Assembly (NCBI GenBank): GCA_030490835.1
Contig: CM059972.1
Location: 55,471,563 to 55,535,562, forward strand
Reading direction: 5' to 3'
Origin: Annona cherimola
Taxonomy: Eukaryota; Streptophyta; Magnoliopsida; Magnoliales; Annonaceae
Length of the DNA: 64,000 nt
Shown here: piece after piece, positions 23,380 through 36,100 of the stretch
Position numbering within the stretch: the first letter of the stretch is position 1
Layout: each line of letters opens with the position of its first letter
Translations under genes and position numbers: made by a program
The notes under the pieces: model-generated
What the model was told of the DNA's origin: nothing
Seen by the model: the letters and a program-made list of their open reading frames with translations, nothing else
The model's database searches: none

Positions 23380-24849
23380 TCAAATGTCAAGATTGTTCAA
23401 GTCATTTAGGGAATTTAATATTGTGCCACATGCTTGAAATCTAGGTGGATGTATTTAGTCATGCAATAACTGGAATGGATGCATCAAAAAAGACATAGGG
23501 CTAAGAGAGGAGAGGAGCTCTATATGGGAACCGAGAGAAAGAGAGAGAGACAGCAAATAGTTAGATTTGGCAACAGCGAAGTGAGAGGAGAGGAGTCCGA
23601 TGCAATGGATGGGATATGGGGCCACCGAAAGGGATGAGGGGAAGGGGAGGGGAAGCGAGAAGAGGGTTTTACCGAAACTTGACGGTAGGAAGATGCGTGG
23701 CTAGCAATAAGATCCTGTGAGCCTCAAGGCGCCATTCATGGAGGAGGAAGGTGAGCATCGAGAATCAGCAAGGTGATTGGCCGTGGATTCCTACTGAGGT
23801 TGTGGCTTTTGGATCCTGGGGGCGAAATGTCTCAGTGGCTATTTTACAAATTCAAAAACTTCTGACAGGGAGCCTGCTATATTTTTTGCTTGCCTTGATG
23901 CCCACGTTTCATCCAACAGCTCTCTATCGCCCCACAAATTTGAACGACTTCAAGCTCCCAACAACACTAAGGCTCAGCACAATTGGGAGCATGAGATCGC
24001 GTTCCATATAAAAGGCAGTGTGGGTATTCTTTCATTTTGCTTCCTTTCTTCTTCTTTGTCCTACTTTTCTTCCTTCATCTGTCCACCTTATAATCTCCTT
24101 TCAAAATCTTCCTAAAACGTATTTGGATAACCCATCTTAGATCAAGGAGAATAGATCGCAAGGATTAAAGATAGAGTTTGGAAGAAATTTGAGAATTTTT
24201 TCATATGAGGCAAGTAGTTTTGATTTATTTTGAAATAAAGCATGAATTTGAGTAACGAATTATGTTTTTTGATGTTTATTAATGGGAACAAGCTTTTGTT
24301 GAATGATTTAGGTGAATTTGAGAATTGAGACTTTTGTAGCAATTCTAAGGTTGTCGAAATTTAAGGGCTCTTAAGGGAAAAATGTAAAGGATGGAATAGA
24401 AGTGATTTCACATGTGGTTAACATGTATTGGATGAAAATCAATGAATTTTGTATGAGTTTATTATGGTTTTCTTATGTTGCCTATGATATGATTGATGAA
24501 ATACTTAAGTGAGGCTTAATATATGGAGCCATGTATAATTACATGTGTAAAACCTTGACGATGTGAATGATTTGTTACGCATTTTTGGAACATGTGGGAT
24601 TGCATATACTATGGAATAAAACATATGATATCTTGATATTTATGAGGTGTATGATTTGAGAGAAAATTTAGACCTAATTGCTTAAGGTTGTGGTTAAGCT
24701 AATGTTGGAATTATGTAACCCTTGTATTAAGAAGGAAATGGAGTCTTGGAATGAATGACTATGAGGCTAATGGGTGAGTTATGCATTTCCATGGTTTGTA
24801 TGGTTGGATGGGTTCTAGGATGTTTGTATATTTAGATTCTTTATGCCAC
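23380..24849. other. Region without a recognised gene
   Basis: 23560-24010 is purine- then coding-like, with an 86-codon plus-strand frame (23751-24011) that I do not recognise. 24100-24849 is AT-rich and resembles the edge of an LTR or LINE. The region may belong to whatever element carries the ETO1-like fragment. Confidence 0.35.
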
Positions 24850-27380
24850 TTATTTTTTCAAAAACAATAAACTACATTAAAACCTAAGAAACTTTGCATA
24901 GTAACTTAGATATGCATGAGGGAGGGCATCCCCTCCACTCATAGTCAGATTAAAAAAGGTAAAGGGCCCCATTTGCCAGCTCATGAGGAACCTTATTATC
25001 CATTCTCAACACATGAAAATGCTCCATTATTCAAATCTCACTATAATATTTCTAATCTCATCCATGATAAATTTCAAGCTAGTTAAAGTGTAACCATTGC
25101 ATGCCAGCCATTTAACCAGCACTAAGGAATCACATTCCACTTAATTTTCATAAAACCCAATTCCCTCATCCACTCCATGCCAAGTAGAACTGCCATAGCC
25201 TCCACCCATATGGGGTGAGCTATGCTTAATTTCACCAAGCTCTTGGTTGTAATAAAATTCCCTTTTGAGTTCCTCACCATAGCCCTAAATCCCTAAGGAA
25301 TAGTTGGCCATTCTACATCCCCCGATTAGTGTTCAGTTTAACCCACCCAACTTTTGGTGCTTTCTATCTAACTAGGTTATTGTCATCTCATATCTCATTT
25401 TTCTGCAACAGCAAAATAGAGTGGTATTAGTGTATATAGTTCATGCTCCATTCTACCATATATAAACCCCCATCAGCTAAAGCAAAAGAGGGAGAAGAAC
25501 CCTCAAATAGCGCTTATTTCTTAAGAACCATACTCCCTAGCACATTATGATAAAGAGAACTATCGTTGCTAGCTACTTACCTTCTGATAGCCCCTTGAAG
25601 ATGTCTTGAATGCCAAATAGGTTATCTTGGTGGATCATTTACAAGTGAGGAATTTGCAAGTTCCTGTTAAAAATTAGACAACTCCAAAAGATGTAATCTT
25701 CATCCTCTTGTTGTTGCTTGTAGAGAGCACAATTTGGATCCACAACTGCTCCCCTTTCGATGAGGTTGAATTTAGTGGAGATTGACTGTGAGAAGAGCCT
25801 CCACTCAAAGAATCAGTACTTTTGTAATATCAGTTGTCATAGTGCACAAAATATCAATAAAAAAATTTAGAGCTTTTTTAGTAGTTTCGCCTTCCATACA
25901 GCTTGTAACCTTGTAGCCCATCCCCCCTCGTCAACCATTTAGACCTAGCCCTCTACTTCCAAATTTGTTGTGTGCTACCCCATAAGATAATTGCATTTTA
26001 TAGCAACTATCCTTATCAAGGTCCCAATAAAGAGAATCCTTCTCTTCAATGTAGCCCTTCTCACCAGCCACCCTTCTTATTTCCTCTGCTTTCCATATCC
26101 TTTGGCTCCCATTAATGAAGTGGGATACCCTAATCTTCTCTGGGATTTTTTATGGGAGTGGCCCACTTCCTGAAATTATCCTATATGCCCACTTATCATA
26201 GAAGAAACCCACCTATTTTCCTGATCCCATCCTCCATATGCAACCTAATTGAAGTAGCAACCTAGACATAGTAATGCATTGCTCACAAAGAAGCAGCTTG
26301 CAGTCACTTTGCTATCCTAGAGGCTTTCATTTGAAAAATACTTTGCCTTCAGCATATTAAAACAAAAAGAGTTTACTTGAATTGCCACTCTTCATGCTTG
26401 TTTTGGACTAGGGCCAAATTGAAGGTATGCAATTCCCTAGACCCAAGCCCTCCACTTGCTTTAGACATACATAGTTTTCTCTAAGAGATCTAGCTTATTT
26501 ACTTGCTTTAGACATGCAAGTTTTCTCCAAGAGACCCAGTTGACTTTTCTTCTTCCCTCTTTCTCCTCAATCAAAATTTGGTCATTAGGTATTAAGATCC
26601 TCACAAACACCTCTCGGGCGCAAAAAATAGATTCATTGTGTACTTTGAGATTGATTGGGCCACCGCTTTAATTAAGACCTCCTTTCTCCCACTTGACGGC
26701 AATTGACCTCTTCACCTTGAATTTTCTTCTAAACTTTCTACTTTATAGATTGAAAGGTTAAGGTCTTGTTCCTACCAATCTAAGCGGGAAGATCCAAATA
26801 CACATCAATCTGCTTTCCTTGAGAACTTAGAAGTCCCTTGATTTGCTATCTTGTTTTTTGTTTAGTGTTCTTGCTAAAGAAAATTGTGGTATTCTTTATA
26901 GTCATTAGCTATCCCAACTCCCTCTCACACATTCCCAAAATTTCTTTCAACTGGATCATCTCATCTTCTCTCGCCCTCATGAATAATAAGACATTATTGG
27001 CAAAGAACAAATGTGAGAGGCATAGCCCCATCTTACTAATTTTGACCCATAATAGCTTGCTTTTATTATTTACTAATCATGGCTAACATCCCCTCTACAT
27101 AAAGAAGGAAAAAGTAAGGGGGATAAGGGGCCCCCTTGTCTTAAACCCCTTGATGAGTGAATCTCTTTTGTGCTCTCCCCATTCATATCCACCCTGTAGA
27201 TAACAATTGATATACATCCCTTAATCCACTTGATCCACATTTTTGCAAAATTCATTTTTTCCATCGCTATGTGTAAATAGCATTGCTCAACTCTGCCATA
27301 GACCTTAGTCATATCCAAATTTACAGCCATGTGTGCCTTCTTTCCACTCTTTTTCTTCCTTAAAGCATGAAACATGAATT
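24850..27380 (-). pseudogene. LINE remnant, 3' half (RT palm to RNase H)
   Basis: On the minus strand the order is as follows. RT: HALRKKKSGKKAHMAVNLDM (27310-27370) and SRGLRQGGPLSPLLF (27100-27160). Zinc-binding domain: CALYKQQQEDEDYIFWSC near 25670-25740. RNase H-like domain near 25080-25260, with WVEAMAVLLGMEW. Many stops and frameshifts are present. The catalytic D of the LDM motif is visible, whereas the usual AYDRVEW reads VYGRVEQ. Upstream (rightward) similarity ends abruptly at about 27380, some 31 residues after the point where the fragment at 37328 stops, so the two probably belong to one LINE. Confidence 0.75.
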
Positions 27381-27468
27381 ACCTTAAATGACACCCAAAT
27401 ATTACCTGTGATTAGCCTATTTGGGACAAAAGTACTTTGCTACTCTAAAATGATTTCTAAGAGGTAGA

Positions 27469-29046
27469 GGATAAATCTTAAAATTTTCACATAATTTTAT
27501 ATTAAATTCACACCATTAAATATAAAAATTTGAATTAAATATAAGTTTTATGTGAAATTTTGTGAAAATTATATTTTTCATAAAATCTTTAATTTTGCTA
27601 CAAAATGGGTCATCTTGCATTAATTTTTGAAAATATAAAACATAATAAAGATTTATTTTTCTATGAAATGAAATTGCACATGCTTAGAAGAGTTAAATAG
27701 GTAAAAAATTAAAATATTCTTAGCCAATTAAATCAATTTGAATACATTTATAGAATGCTTTAATGGAGAAAATTATTACAAATATATTTTAAAATGTGGG
27801 GACAAACTAGACCATCGTATATTTTTGGAAATAAAATAAATTAACAGGTTCAATGTTAATCTTATAATACTTGATCCAAGAGTAAAAATTATAAATATTT
27901 TAAAGAGGCTAATATGTGTGATCAATCGTGTAGACGAAAACCACGTGCACTAGTTTTAAGGGCACTGCCGGAACAGAGAGTCTCAATACTCCGTCATCCC
28001 AAATGAACGGAAACGGCAGCCACAAGCAGCACCCATGTTGAAATAATCGACAGCATGCCACCACTTCCAAGCTCCGAAAATCCATCAAGTAAGGGCACCT
28101 GCCAACGGCAAGAATTTCTCTACCACGAAGTCACCCGCAGCATCCTCCACCATAGCAGAAATTTCGGTCATGCCCCTTTCCATTGAAAACCAACCGACAA
28201 TTCCCATCTCCAAGCAACAGAAATTAAACCACGATCCTGTATTAATAATACCGAATTGCAGCCAAGGCTAGGTGGCAACAAGCCAAACAGCAACCTCTCT
28301 TCAACACCCATTTCATCAACGAGATCGACCACCGAGCATGCCGTTGAATTTGGCAGCCGGAACAAAATTAGAGAACCAACCAGCATTTTCGACAGCTGCC
28401 ATTTTAACTCACAAGCGGCTGGCCCATCTCTGCAATTTCTGCAATGGCTAGCCCTTGAAAATTTTACCCCCACAGAGCAACCATAATTTAAAAAGGTGGG
28501 TCCTCTAAGCTCTGGCAGTCGCGACCAAAAATTCTGGCCATTGAAAATTTTCTAACTAGGCACCGAACAGACCACCTTGCATACCATCTCCTCCACAGTA
28601 ACTTCACCGACCAGATAAAATAGCTCTGCATCATTGTCCAAGCTTCCAGAACGGTACCGTACAAGCAGATCCCCTGAATAATTTCAAAGGGCTATTCCAT
28701 CTGTGTTTGGAAAAAATGACTAGCCATTCAGCAGTCGGTTGATCTTCACTCCAATTCCAGCTAGTCACAGCTCGGTGAAGTGCATCAGCGAAGTGAAGGA
28801 GCAATGCAAGGCAGTTTTGGTAGAAACCAAAAAAATCCCACATCGGATTCTGTCCTTTCCTAGGGTTACCCCACAAGCACGAATAGAGGAGCTCTCGTAC
28901 CTCCCAACACATAGCACATCCCAACACCTCTCACTTGGTGGGACATACCTACCTTGAGTAGGACAAGCAATAAAATTCCCATGAGGTGGAGACTTATTCT
29001 TCATATCTGGATGATATAAATTTTTATTTTACCGCTTTGTAGTTAT
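27469..29046 (+). mobile_element. Athila-like LTR, family G (G1), truncated
   Basis: Its first 450 bp align by eye with 53477 onward: GGATAAATCTTAAAATTTTC against TGATAAGTTGAAAGTTTTC, then AATTATATTTTTCATAAAATC against AATTATATTTTTCATACAATC. The following kilobase, 27960-28960, is rich in CAGCC-type words in both copies. Open frames here are short and unrelated to known domains. The left end has lost the TG and any target duplication, in line with a deletion at the LINE junction. Confidence 0.5.
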
Positions 29047-29330
29047 TGATAACTCAATAAAAATAGAGTTAACAAGACTCATTTTGTGTTCATTTTGAAT
29101 GCTAGTTCAAGAGAAATATGTAAATTTGCATAGCTTTGTCATCAGTTTTCATCATTTGTGTAATTCTTGCATCTTGTGTGGTTTTCATGCATTTTAAGTT
29201 TCAGCTAGTTAAAATTCATCTCATTTTGGTTAGTTATTTACTTGTTTTTATTTTTTGTTGAAGGAAAAGAAGGACAATTCCCATGCAAATTCAAGAAAAA
29301 TAGAATAGAATGAAAGAGAAATCATTTTGA
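29047..29330 (+). mobile_element. Athila-like LTR start, truncated
   Basis: TGATAACTC...GAGTTAACA at 29047 mirrors the terminal hairpin that begins the LTRs at 31242 and (minus strand) 47405. The text after it (CATTTTGTGTTCATTTTG, TTCAAGAGA) follows the same order as in those LTRs. Within about 280 bp it passes into the internal ORF region, so most of this LTR is missing. Confidence 0.4.
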
Positions 29331-29361
29331 GATATCAAAAGGTTGCGGATTGGGTTCTTTT

Positions 29362-30063
29362 GACTATCCGGACCAGTATGAGGAGTTTTTGGAGTGAGAA
29401 AACCGAAATGTCAACTCTATCACCGAGCATATCTGCCAACGGCCTCCGACATGGAAGTCCATGGGAGGATAACTCACATCATTCAAGCGCAGCGAGATTA
29501 TGTACGACGGGCGGATGTTCTTCCATTTTATCTCGGCCCGGATGATGCCGTCGACCAACGTCAGTGAGGTGACGACGGATAGAGCACTGCTTCTCCATGC
29601 TATCTACAGTGGCATGACGATCGACGTGGGCCGCCTTATCTACCAGCAGATCTGCGCCTGCGCGACCGCACCTCGGGGCAGCTACTAGTTTCCATCCTTC
29701 ATCACCGGACTCTGTAAACGGGCCGGCATCAGATGGGAGCCGACGGAGGAGGTCCTGAACTATCAGGCCATCATAGACGACCTCTCCTACCGCACCCAGC
29801 CCCGGGTTCACGCCGCCACCACGCGCCCCAGAGCGGCTCCGCCTGCAGCTGGTCCATCCTCGCAGCCGCTATCCACGGCCGAGCGGCTAACCAACCTGGA
29901 TAATTTGGTGACCGCCCAAGCCAGGTACCAGCGGCAGCATGATCGGGCGATGGAGGCCTACCTACGGCGGATAGCGGAGGACCGCCAGATCGACATCTCC
30001 ACCCTCCCGCCCTTCCCACCTACGCCACCTGAGGTCCGAGCCTGCTTCGGGCAGCAGTCCTAG
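29362..30063 (+). pseudogene. Putative plant transposon protein ORF (Athila-like, env position)
   Basis: A single frame runs from DYPDQYEEFLE at 29362 to a TAG at 30061-30063, broken by TGA 29395-29397, TAA 29470-29472 and TAG 29686-29688. Blocks such as RPPTWKSMGG, MYDGRMFFHFISARMMPS, DRALLLHAIYSGMTIDVG and PSFITGLCKRAGIRW are characteristic of the plant transposon-protein domain found after pol in Athila-type Ty3/gypsy elements. A proline/alanine-rich linker and a helix (LDNLVTAQARYQRQHDRAM) follow, and an acidic DDSDDEDATESD tail lies just past the stop. Its function is unknown. GC content is well above the surroundings. Confidence 0.75.
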
Positions 30064-30222
30064 CCCCATCCCGACGACAGTGACGACGAGGACGCAACGG
30101 AGTCCGATTCATGAGGAAGTCCCGGTCCTTTCATTTTATTTTTTCTTTTATTTTTGCTTTTCATTATATTTTCATTATTAGTTTATTTTAGGTTATCATG
30201 CATTGAGGACAATGCGCCTCTC

Positions 30223-30237
30223 GAGTTTGGGGGGGTG
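30223..30237 (+). promoter_or_regulatory. Polypurine-type tract 1
   Basis: GAGTTTGGGGGGGTG follows CATTGAGGACAATG at 30201-30214, the pairing of motifs seen 3' of the last ORF in Athila elements. A second tract lies 1 kb on, next to the LTR. Confidence 0.65.
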
Positions 30238-31227
30238 TATAATTCTCAACCATAGGTTAGTTTTGCATATCTTATTTTATGATTAGTTTTTCAATTTTTC
30301 ATGTTTATTTAATGTTGCATGTATGTCAATTCTAGCTAATGAAAGTTATCTTTGTTTCAATCCATCTTATTCTGAAAATGTGTAAGGTTGTGATTAATGT
30401 CAACTTGAAATTGAATTCATGAAAGAATGGGCTATTCAGATTAAAAACCAAGTATAAAAGCAGGTTGAAATTAACATGTGAAAGAATTAAAAGGAATTTC
30501 ATAATACATTGTTCTAATTCAATCACAGACATATCTTTCAGACCGAGATGATGAGAATTGAATTAAATAAATGTTGACCAAGTACTTTAATGGGTTCAAA
30601 AATGGTATTATTTCACAAGAATTACTCAAATATGTTCAGTACCCCTAACAAGGCATCAGAAAAATAAAAGGAGGCGGTTGACCTAAGCTGAGTAACCGGG
30701 ACTTGGCATCAACAAATGACAAGGTTCGCGTAAAAAGCAATGAAAAATCACAATAATAATGCTTTAAAATCAAAATTCTCCATAGATACCCTGAAATATG
30801 GTGAGGAGAGTTTTTGGCAATAAGTTTGGGGGGAAAAAGGAATGAGCAGTTTGTAGAAATTGAATCCAGTGAGTTGACACCATTTTCTGTGACCAGTGTA
30901 TTCAGCTTAATCCTTAGTTTGCTTGTGTTTATTAATTTTCTAACCAGTTTTCTAATCGAATGGAAGATTAACGTGTTGAATTATGACTTTGCACTATGGA
31001 ATCTTAGCATCCACATGTAACTTGGTTTGAAAATGAAAATGCATGCCTTGTTTGTGTAAGGAAGGGTTTTTCAAGTTAAATTAATCTGGACCTTGTGAAA
31101 TGGATAAGTGGATTGATCAAAGCATAATAGGAAGCAAACGGAGTTGACAGAGTCTGCATGCATTCATTGATTCATTGATTCATTCAGTCATACTGTTTGC
31201 ATGTGTTGCTCGAGGACTAACAACATT
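30238..31227 (+). other. 3' untranslated region of the Athila-like element
   Basis: Non-coding stretch between the two purine tracts. It contains CCTGAAATATGGTGAGGAGAG near 30789, quoted as a landmark because it recurs at 53017 and 53115 in the second Athila-like 3' region. Confidence 0.5.
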
Positions 31228-31241
31228 TAAGTTTGGGGGTG
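31228..31241 (+). promoter_or_regulatory. Polypurine tract next to the 3' LTR
   Basis: TAAGTTTGGGGGTG lies immediately before the LTR start TGATAAC at 31242, the position of the plus-strand primer in LTR retrotransposons. Confidence 0.75.
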
Positions 31242-32828
31242 TGATAACTTGCATTTTTACAAGTTATCATGGTCCATTTCAGACTTGTTCTGTGCGTTAG
31301 TGCGAGAGATTAGGTTCGATTTGCATCCATTTAGATTAATTTTCACTCGCTTTGAATTTTAGGAACATTATTTAGTTTTTAGGCATTTTTAGCATTATTT
31401 AGACATTTTTAGTTCATTTACTTAGTTTTTCCATCATTTGCAGGAATGATGGGACATATGAAGGCAATGCGGGCCAGTCGAATGCAGATTGAGACAAGTC
31501 AGAGGCAGGTGGTTGGCGCCTAGGCGCCACCCTATGTGCCTTAGCCATTTTTCAGGCAAAGTTCAGAAGTTTTTGAAGTCACTGCTTCTAGGGAGTTGGT
31601 GCCTAGGCGCCAGGCATGATCAAACACAATATGTCAAGGAGAAGCTCCAAGCCATGAAAATCCAGGGAGTAGGCCCCTAGGCTCCAGACAGGGGCACCTA
31701 GGAGCCAAAGCATGGACTCCTAGGGTTTATAGAATGTGTCCAAGTTGCCCAGCACACAGAGAGTTGGCGCCTAGGCACCAATACGCATCCGTACACGCAA
31801 ATTTCAGTGCGTAAGCTGCGCAAAGGGACTCTATAAATAGTTCCTAGGGGGTTCGCGCGTGAGAAAGGGGATAGAGAGAGCCCAGAGACGAATTTCCAAG
31901 CCAGAGAAAGAGGAAATTGCGGTCAAAGCACGGATTGAAGAGAGAATTCAACCCCGTTGGTGGAAACCGCCGAAAAATAGTTTTTTCTATTTCTTTCCAC
32001 TTTTCTTTCTCTACTTTCATGGATACTTTTTACATGGATGTAATGGATGTTGAAATCATGTCTTTGAACTAAACTTCCATTAGATGGATAGTTAGGATGA
32101 TTTGAATTCTAAACTATATTGTTTCTTGGTTCTTAGAATATTCAGGAATGAACATTTAATTTTATATATGACTGTGTATGATTTACCTTTGCATGTGTGG
32201 ATTTAATACTTTTTACAAGATTAGCTACCTTGTAAGATAATTTAATTGCTTGATTTATCCTTGGAAGAGAAAAATCTCTGCTAGATCCATGTGCAAGGCA
32301 TCAGTTTCTACCTTTGTGTAAGGGAAGTTGTTTAACGGATAGGAATATACCGCTAAACCCTGTGTAGTCATTATACAGGTTATGAACTTATCAATTTCAC
32401 TTTATTTAATGGCATGGGAATATAGCAATTAAATAAGGTGTAATTAGCTTTATATAATGTTGGAAGACATATATAAAGATACATGAACTTGGGCTAGTAA
32501 ATCCATATGCAATCCAATTAAAAAGAACCAAAGCAATATAGTTTAGATTCAAGGATTCCGAGCTATCCATCTGTCATCCCTAATCAGTAAACTCGTTTCT
32601 AGTATCTAGTAGCCTCGTAATCTCTACTCTGATTTCTCATTATAATTGTTAGTTTAGTTAAATCATTAACCCAGAATTTTCCACCCATTGAAAGCAGTTT
32701 AACTAATTAATAATTCCGGTTAACAATTCCTCGTAGGAACGATAATTTACTTACTCTTTATTACTTGACATGACACGTATACTTGCGTAAATAGCGAGAA
32801 TTTTAGTTGACATATACGCAACTCGTCA
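31242..32828 (+). mobile_element. Athila-like 3' LTR (E1), 1587 bp
   Basis: Begins TGATAACTTG with a perfect 10-bp inverted repeat ending CAAGTTATCA at 31269. It ends GCAACTCGTCA at 32828. The end point is fixed by the solo LTR at 45813-47405, which has the same ends and exact target duplications. The first third carries GGCGCCTAGGCGCC (31515-31528) and four or five decayed versions up to 31775. The last 100 bp hold CCTCGTAGGAACGATA and TTACTTGACATGACACGTATACTTGCG-type text common in Athila LTRs. The five following bases are GTAGA; no matching left copy was found. Confidence 0.75.
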
Positions 32829-33136
32829 GTAGATTAAATTTTATTTCTACAATCCTTTAATTGATTTATTAGTTTAGATTTAATTTATGTTGTTATTAAT
32901 TAGTTACATTCTTTTCCTTTTCTCTCTAGCATTCTCTTTATTTTCTCTCTCTTCTCTTCTTTCTCTCTATGCTCTTGTCTCTCCCTACCTCTTTTCTCCA
33001 CCTCTCTCCTCTCCTCTCCTCTCTCTTCTTTTTCCAATTTCTCTCTCTATCTTCTCTCTTTCCCTTCTTCTTTTTGTCTGTAATTTCTATCCTTGCTTCT
33101 CTCTCTACTTCCTCTCTTATCTCTTCCTGCCTCTTT
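32829..33136 (+). mobile_element. Tail of an outer Athila-like LTR, part 1 (pyrimidine-rich)
   Basis: After AT-rich text, a CTCT-rich tract of about 220 bp runs to 33136, is cut by the solo LTR A3, and resumes at 37017. Frames here are low-complexity only. Confidence 0.45.
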
Positions 33137-36100
33137 TGTGGCACCCCAAACCCGAGCGTCACATCCTGAGCCTTACCTCAGGATCGTATTGATTGGTAAA
33201 CATGATTAGGATTGTTGCCCTGTCACACGGCAGGTTTTAACAGATATTTATCCAATTAAATAAATTCTCATAGGAGTTTAATTTCCTCATATTTTAATCT
33301 CATGCATAACTAGGTCATTTCCAACCATTCATTACATATTAAAGCATGATGTTCAAGAGACATATCAACATTCATCTAAATCATATGTCACTGCATATAT
33401 AAATTATAGTCATCAACATCAACATCAAAATAATTTACATCCATTCACACTAGTTTTTCATAATATAAAAGTGCTAATGTTTTTCCGATGCTTTAATGAT
33501 CTTGCACTTGCTCCTTTGCCATGTCCTTTCTTTCACCTGTCTTTGGGTTTGGAAAACGAAAATGTGAGTCGAAACTCAATAAGCAAGCTATTTATATTTT
33601 TAAAAAGGTATATCTTAAAAACATAAATCTTGTACCCATCACGAGTACGACATGCATAATGCAATGTAAAACCATGAACATGTCCTTCATAGGATGGAAG
33701 CTAGCTAGGTGACCATCCGTCCTTGTCATGTCCCATTTCAGATAGGGCGCCACCAACCTTGGGCCTATCTTAGCGACTTGGCCACACAAAAGGGGGACAA
33801 TCGGTCCGCTTATACCTTTCAGGTGGACCTAGTACTTTGTGCACATGACTTTCATAAAACCGTCTTTAACATGCTAGCATGATACTTCATTCAGAAACTT
33901 AGAATCACAACATTTTTCATAACATTTATCAAAGGAAATTTCATAATATCATATTGAAATAAAAACATCATTTCAACACATATTTAACTAAGGAATGATC
34001 ATCCTTAAATACTTCTAAAACATTTTTAATATTTACATCAAACAGTTAGTACAAAAATCACATTTATTTAAAGCAATTTAGAAAAACAAAAATTATTTAG
34101 AAAATTTGCTTGCTTACCTGTGTTTCCTTAGCTTTCCGACTTGCCTACATGAGAATAATATAATTTTTCATATATTCTTTTCCTTGCATCTCATTTAGTT
34201 TTCCAACCCATTTCCATCAACATATATCATTCATTTGACTTCTCAAGTCGTTATGTATACACATAGCATATAGTTGCACATTTCATCGGTTATTACACAA
34301 CATAATCAATCCCATAATTAGGGTAACCATTCAATTATATACTAATCATCCAATAATTATCATTTAAAGGTTCATTACCTTCCATATACTATTTTTTACT
34401 TATTTTTCAAAATTCACACATGGGTGCTCATTTTAAGCATACATTGTTGCCTTAAGCTTCATCAATTGATTTCAAAATTTGAAATTAAAATCATGCCAAT
34501 ATAAAAAGGTATATAATCAGGAAATTCACCATATTTTCATGCATTTTTGTACAAAATGAAATTACATAAGTCATTTATCACCCATGCATATCTATCCATT
34601 CACATACGCCCATTTGGCAACACATACATGATACATTACATAAAATTTTTCAAGTCAGAAATTTAATCCATATTTCAGCATGATAATTATCCTTAATTAT
34701 TACTTTATTTAGGGTATTTTTATGGAATTTAAATCTAGTAATCATAGGTTTCCAAAACAGCAACTTGGGAACCCATTTTTCACACGTTTAACGTGTCTTT
34801 TGACACATAACCCTAAACAGTTTTATAAATCCGAATTTCCAGCAATTAATCCAAATTTTCTTAACCCAAATCTAGGGTATTAAAACATATTTAACATTCA
34901 TAAATAAACACATCTCAAAACAGCAATTTGTTTACCCGTTTCGGGTCCCGTTTTCACTCCATTTTGACATCGTTTCATAAAATTCATAAAATTAGATTTG
35001 GGGCTTATCTTCCCAAATTCTTTTGGATTTCAATAGTAACCTAACCCTAGGGTATTTTACCCTACATAAATTTCATAAATCATGCAATCCCATTTTCTTA
35101 CCATTTTTAGCATCAAAATGAAGAAATCGGGTCATATACGTCACTTTGCATTCCATTCTTTCTAAAATTCATATCTTAACCTTAAATCTACATAAATAAT
35201 TTATTAAAACATGATTCATAACCTAAACATAACATTAATTCAATACAGCAACTTGTCATTTAAATTTGGGTTTTATCAAGTTGAGTTTTCAACTCATAAC
35301 CCATTCTAAACTTCATTTCCATCATCTAAAACATTAAAATTCATTCATATAACTTAATACCAATTCCATATTTGATCAAAGGGAATGTTGAATCATCATT
35401 TAAAGAGTCTTTAAGCATCAATTTCATATCCAAAATCTTAGAGTTTAAAACTCAAAATGGAAAGCTCAACTTAACACATCAACTTACTTGATTGATGCAA
35501 ATCAAACCCTAAACACTTGAGCAATTTTTCTCCTCCAATTTCCCTTTCTTTTTCCTTCTCTTTTCTTCCTCCTTTTTGGCCCTAGGGTGGGACGTGAGCT
35601 GCTGCCTTGGGGGAATAGTTTGAGCACTTAGAAAATTCACAACACCCTATTTCACTTGGACGTGCACCCCTTTTATAAGGGCTGGATTGATCTAGTTGTG
35701 GGCCCCACTTTGGAGCTGATTTTCCACATCCTTCAATGCTCACTTATCCTCTTAATGTGTTGGGTAAATAATAGCCAAGTAAAATAATTTTTTACCATTT
35801 TTCTTAATGCAAAAAATCTGCTCAATATCTCAACCCTACAGCTGCCCAACAGATCACGTCCCTATTGCTGCCCCTTTTTAGATTTTTTCCAATTTTTTCC
35901 AACCCTAATTTAAGGGTAAATTATACACCTAATTAAAATTTAATTTAACCATTAATTTTTTATAAAAAATTAGCAAAAATGGCAGCAACAGCACATACCA
36001 TTGTACGTCACTTGCATGACAAGCTGTCCACGTTTTCACTCTTCAATGGCAGCTGCATGTCATAATTTTTTTGCAGGGAATTTCACATGATTAAATGCAC

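Noticed and set aside
27469..28960. ORFs of 70-100 codons at 28168-29004 as host genes
   Set aside because: They lie in the CAGCC-rich core of an LTR that recurs at 53930-54960, overlap on both strands and show no domain.
32887..33192. ORFs in the CT-rich tract, and similar ones at 36963-37277
   Set aside because: Low-complexity Ser/Leu/Phe text from a pyrimidine run, cut by an LTR insertion.
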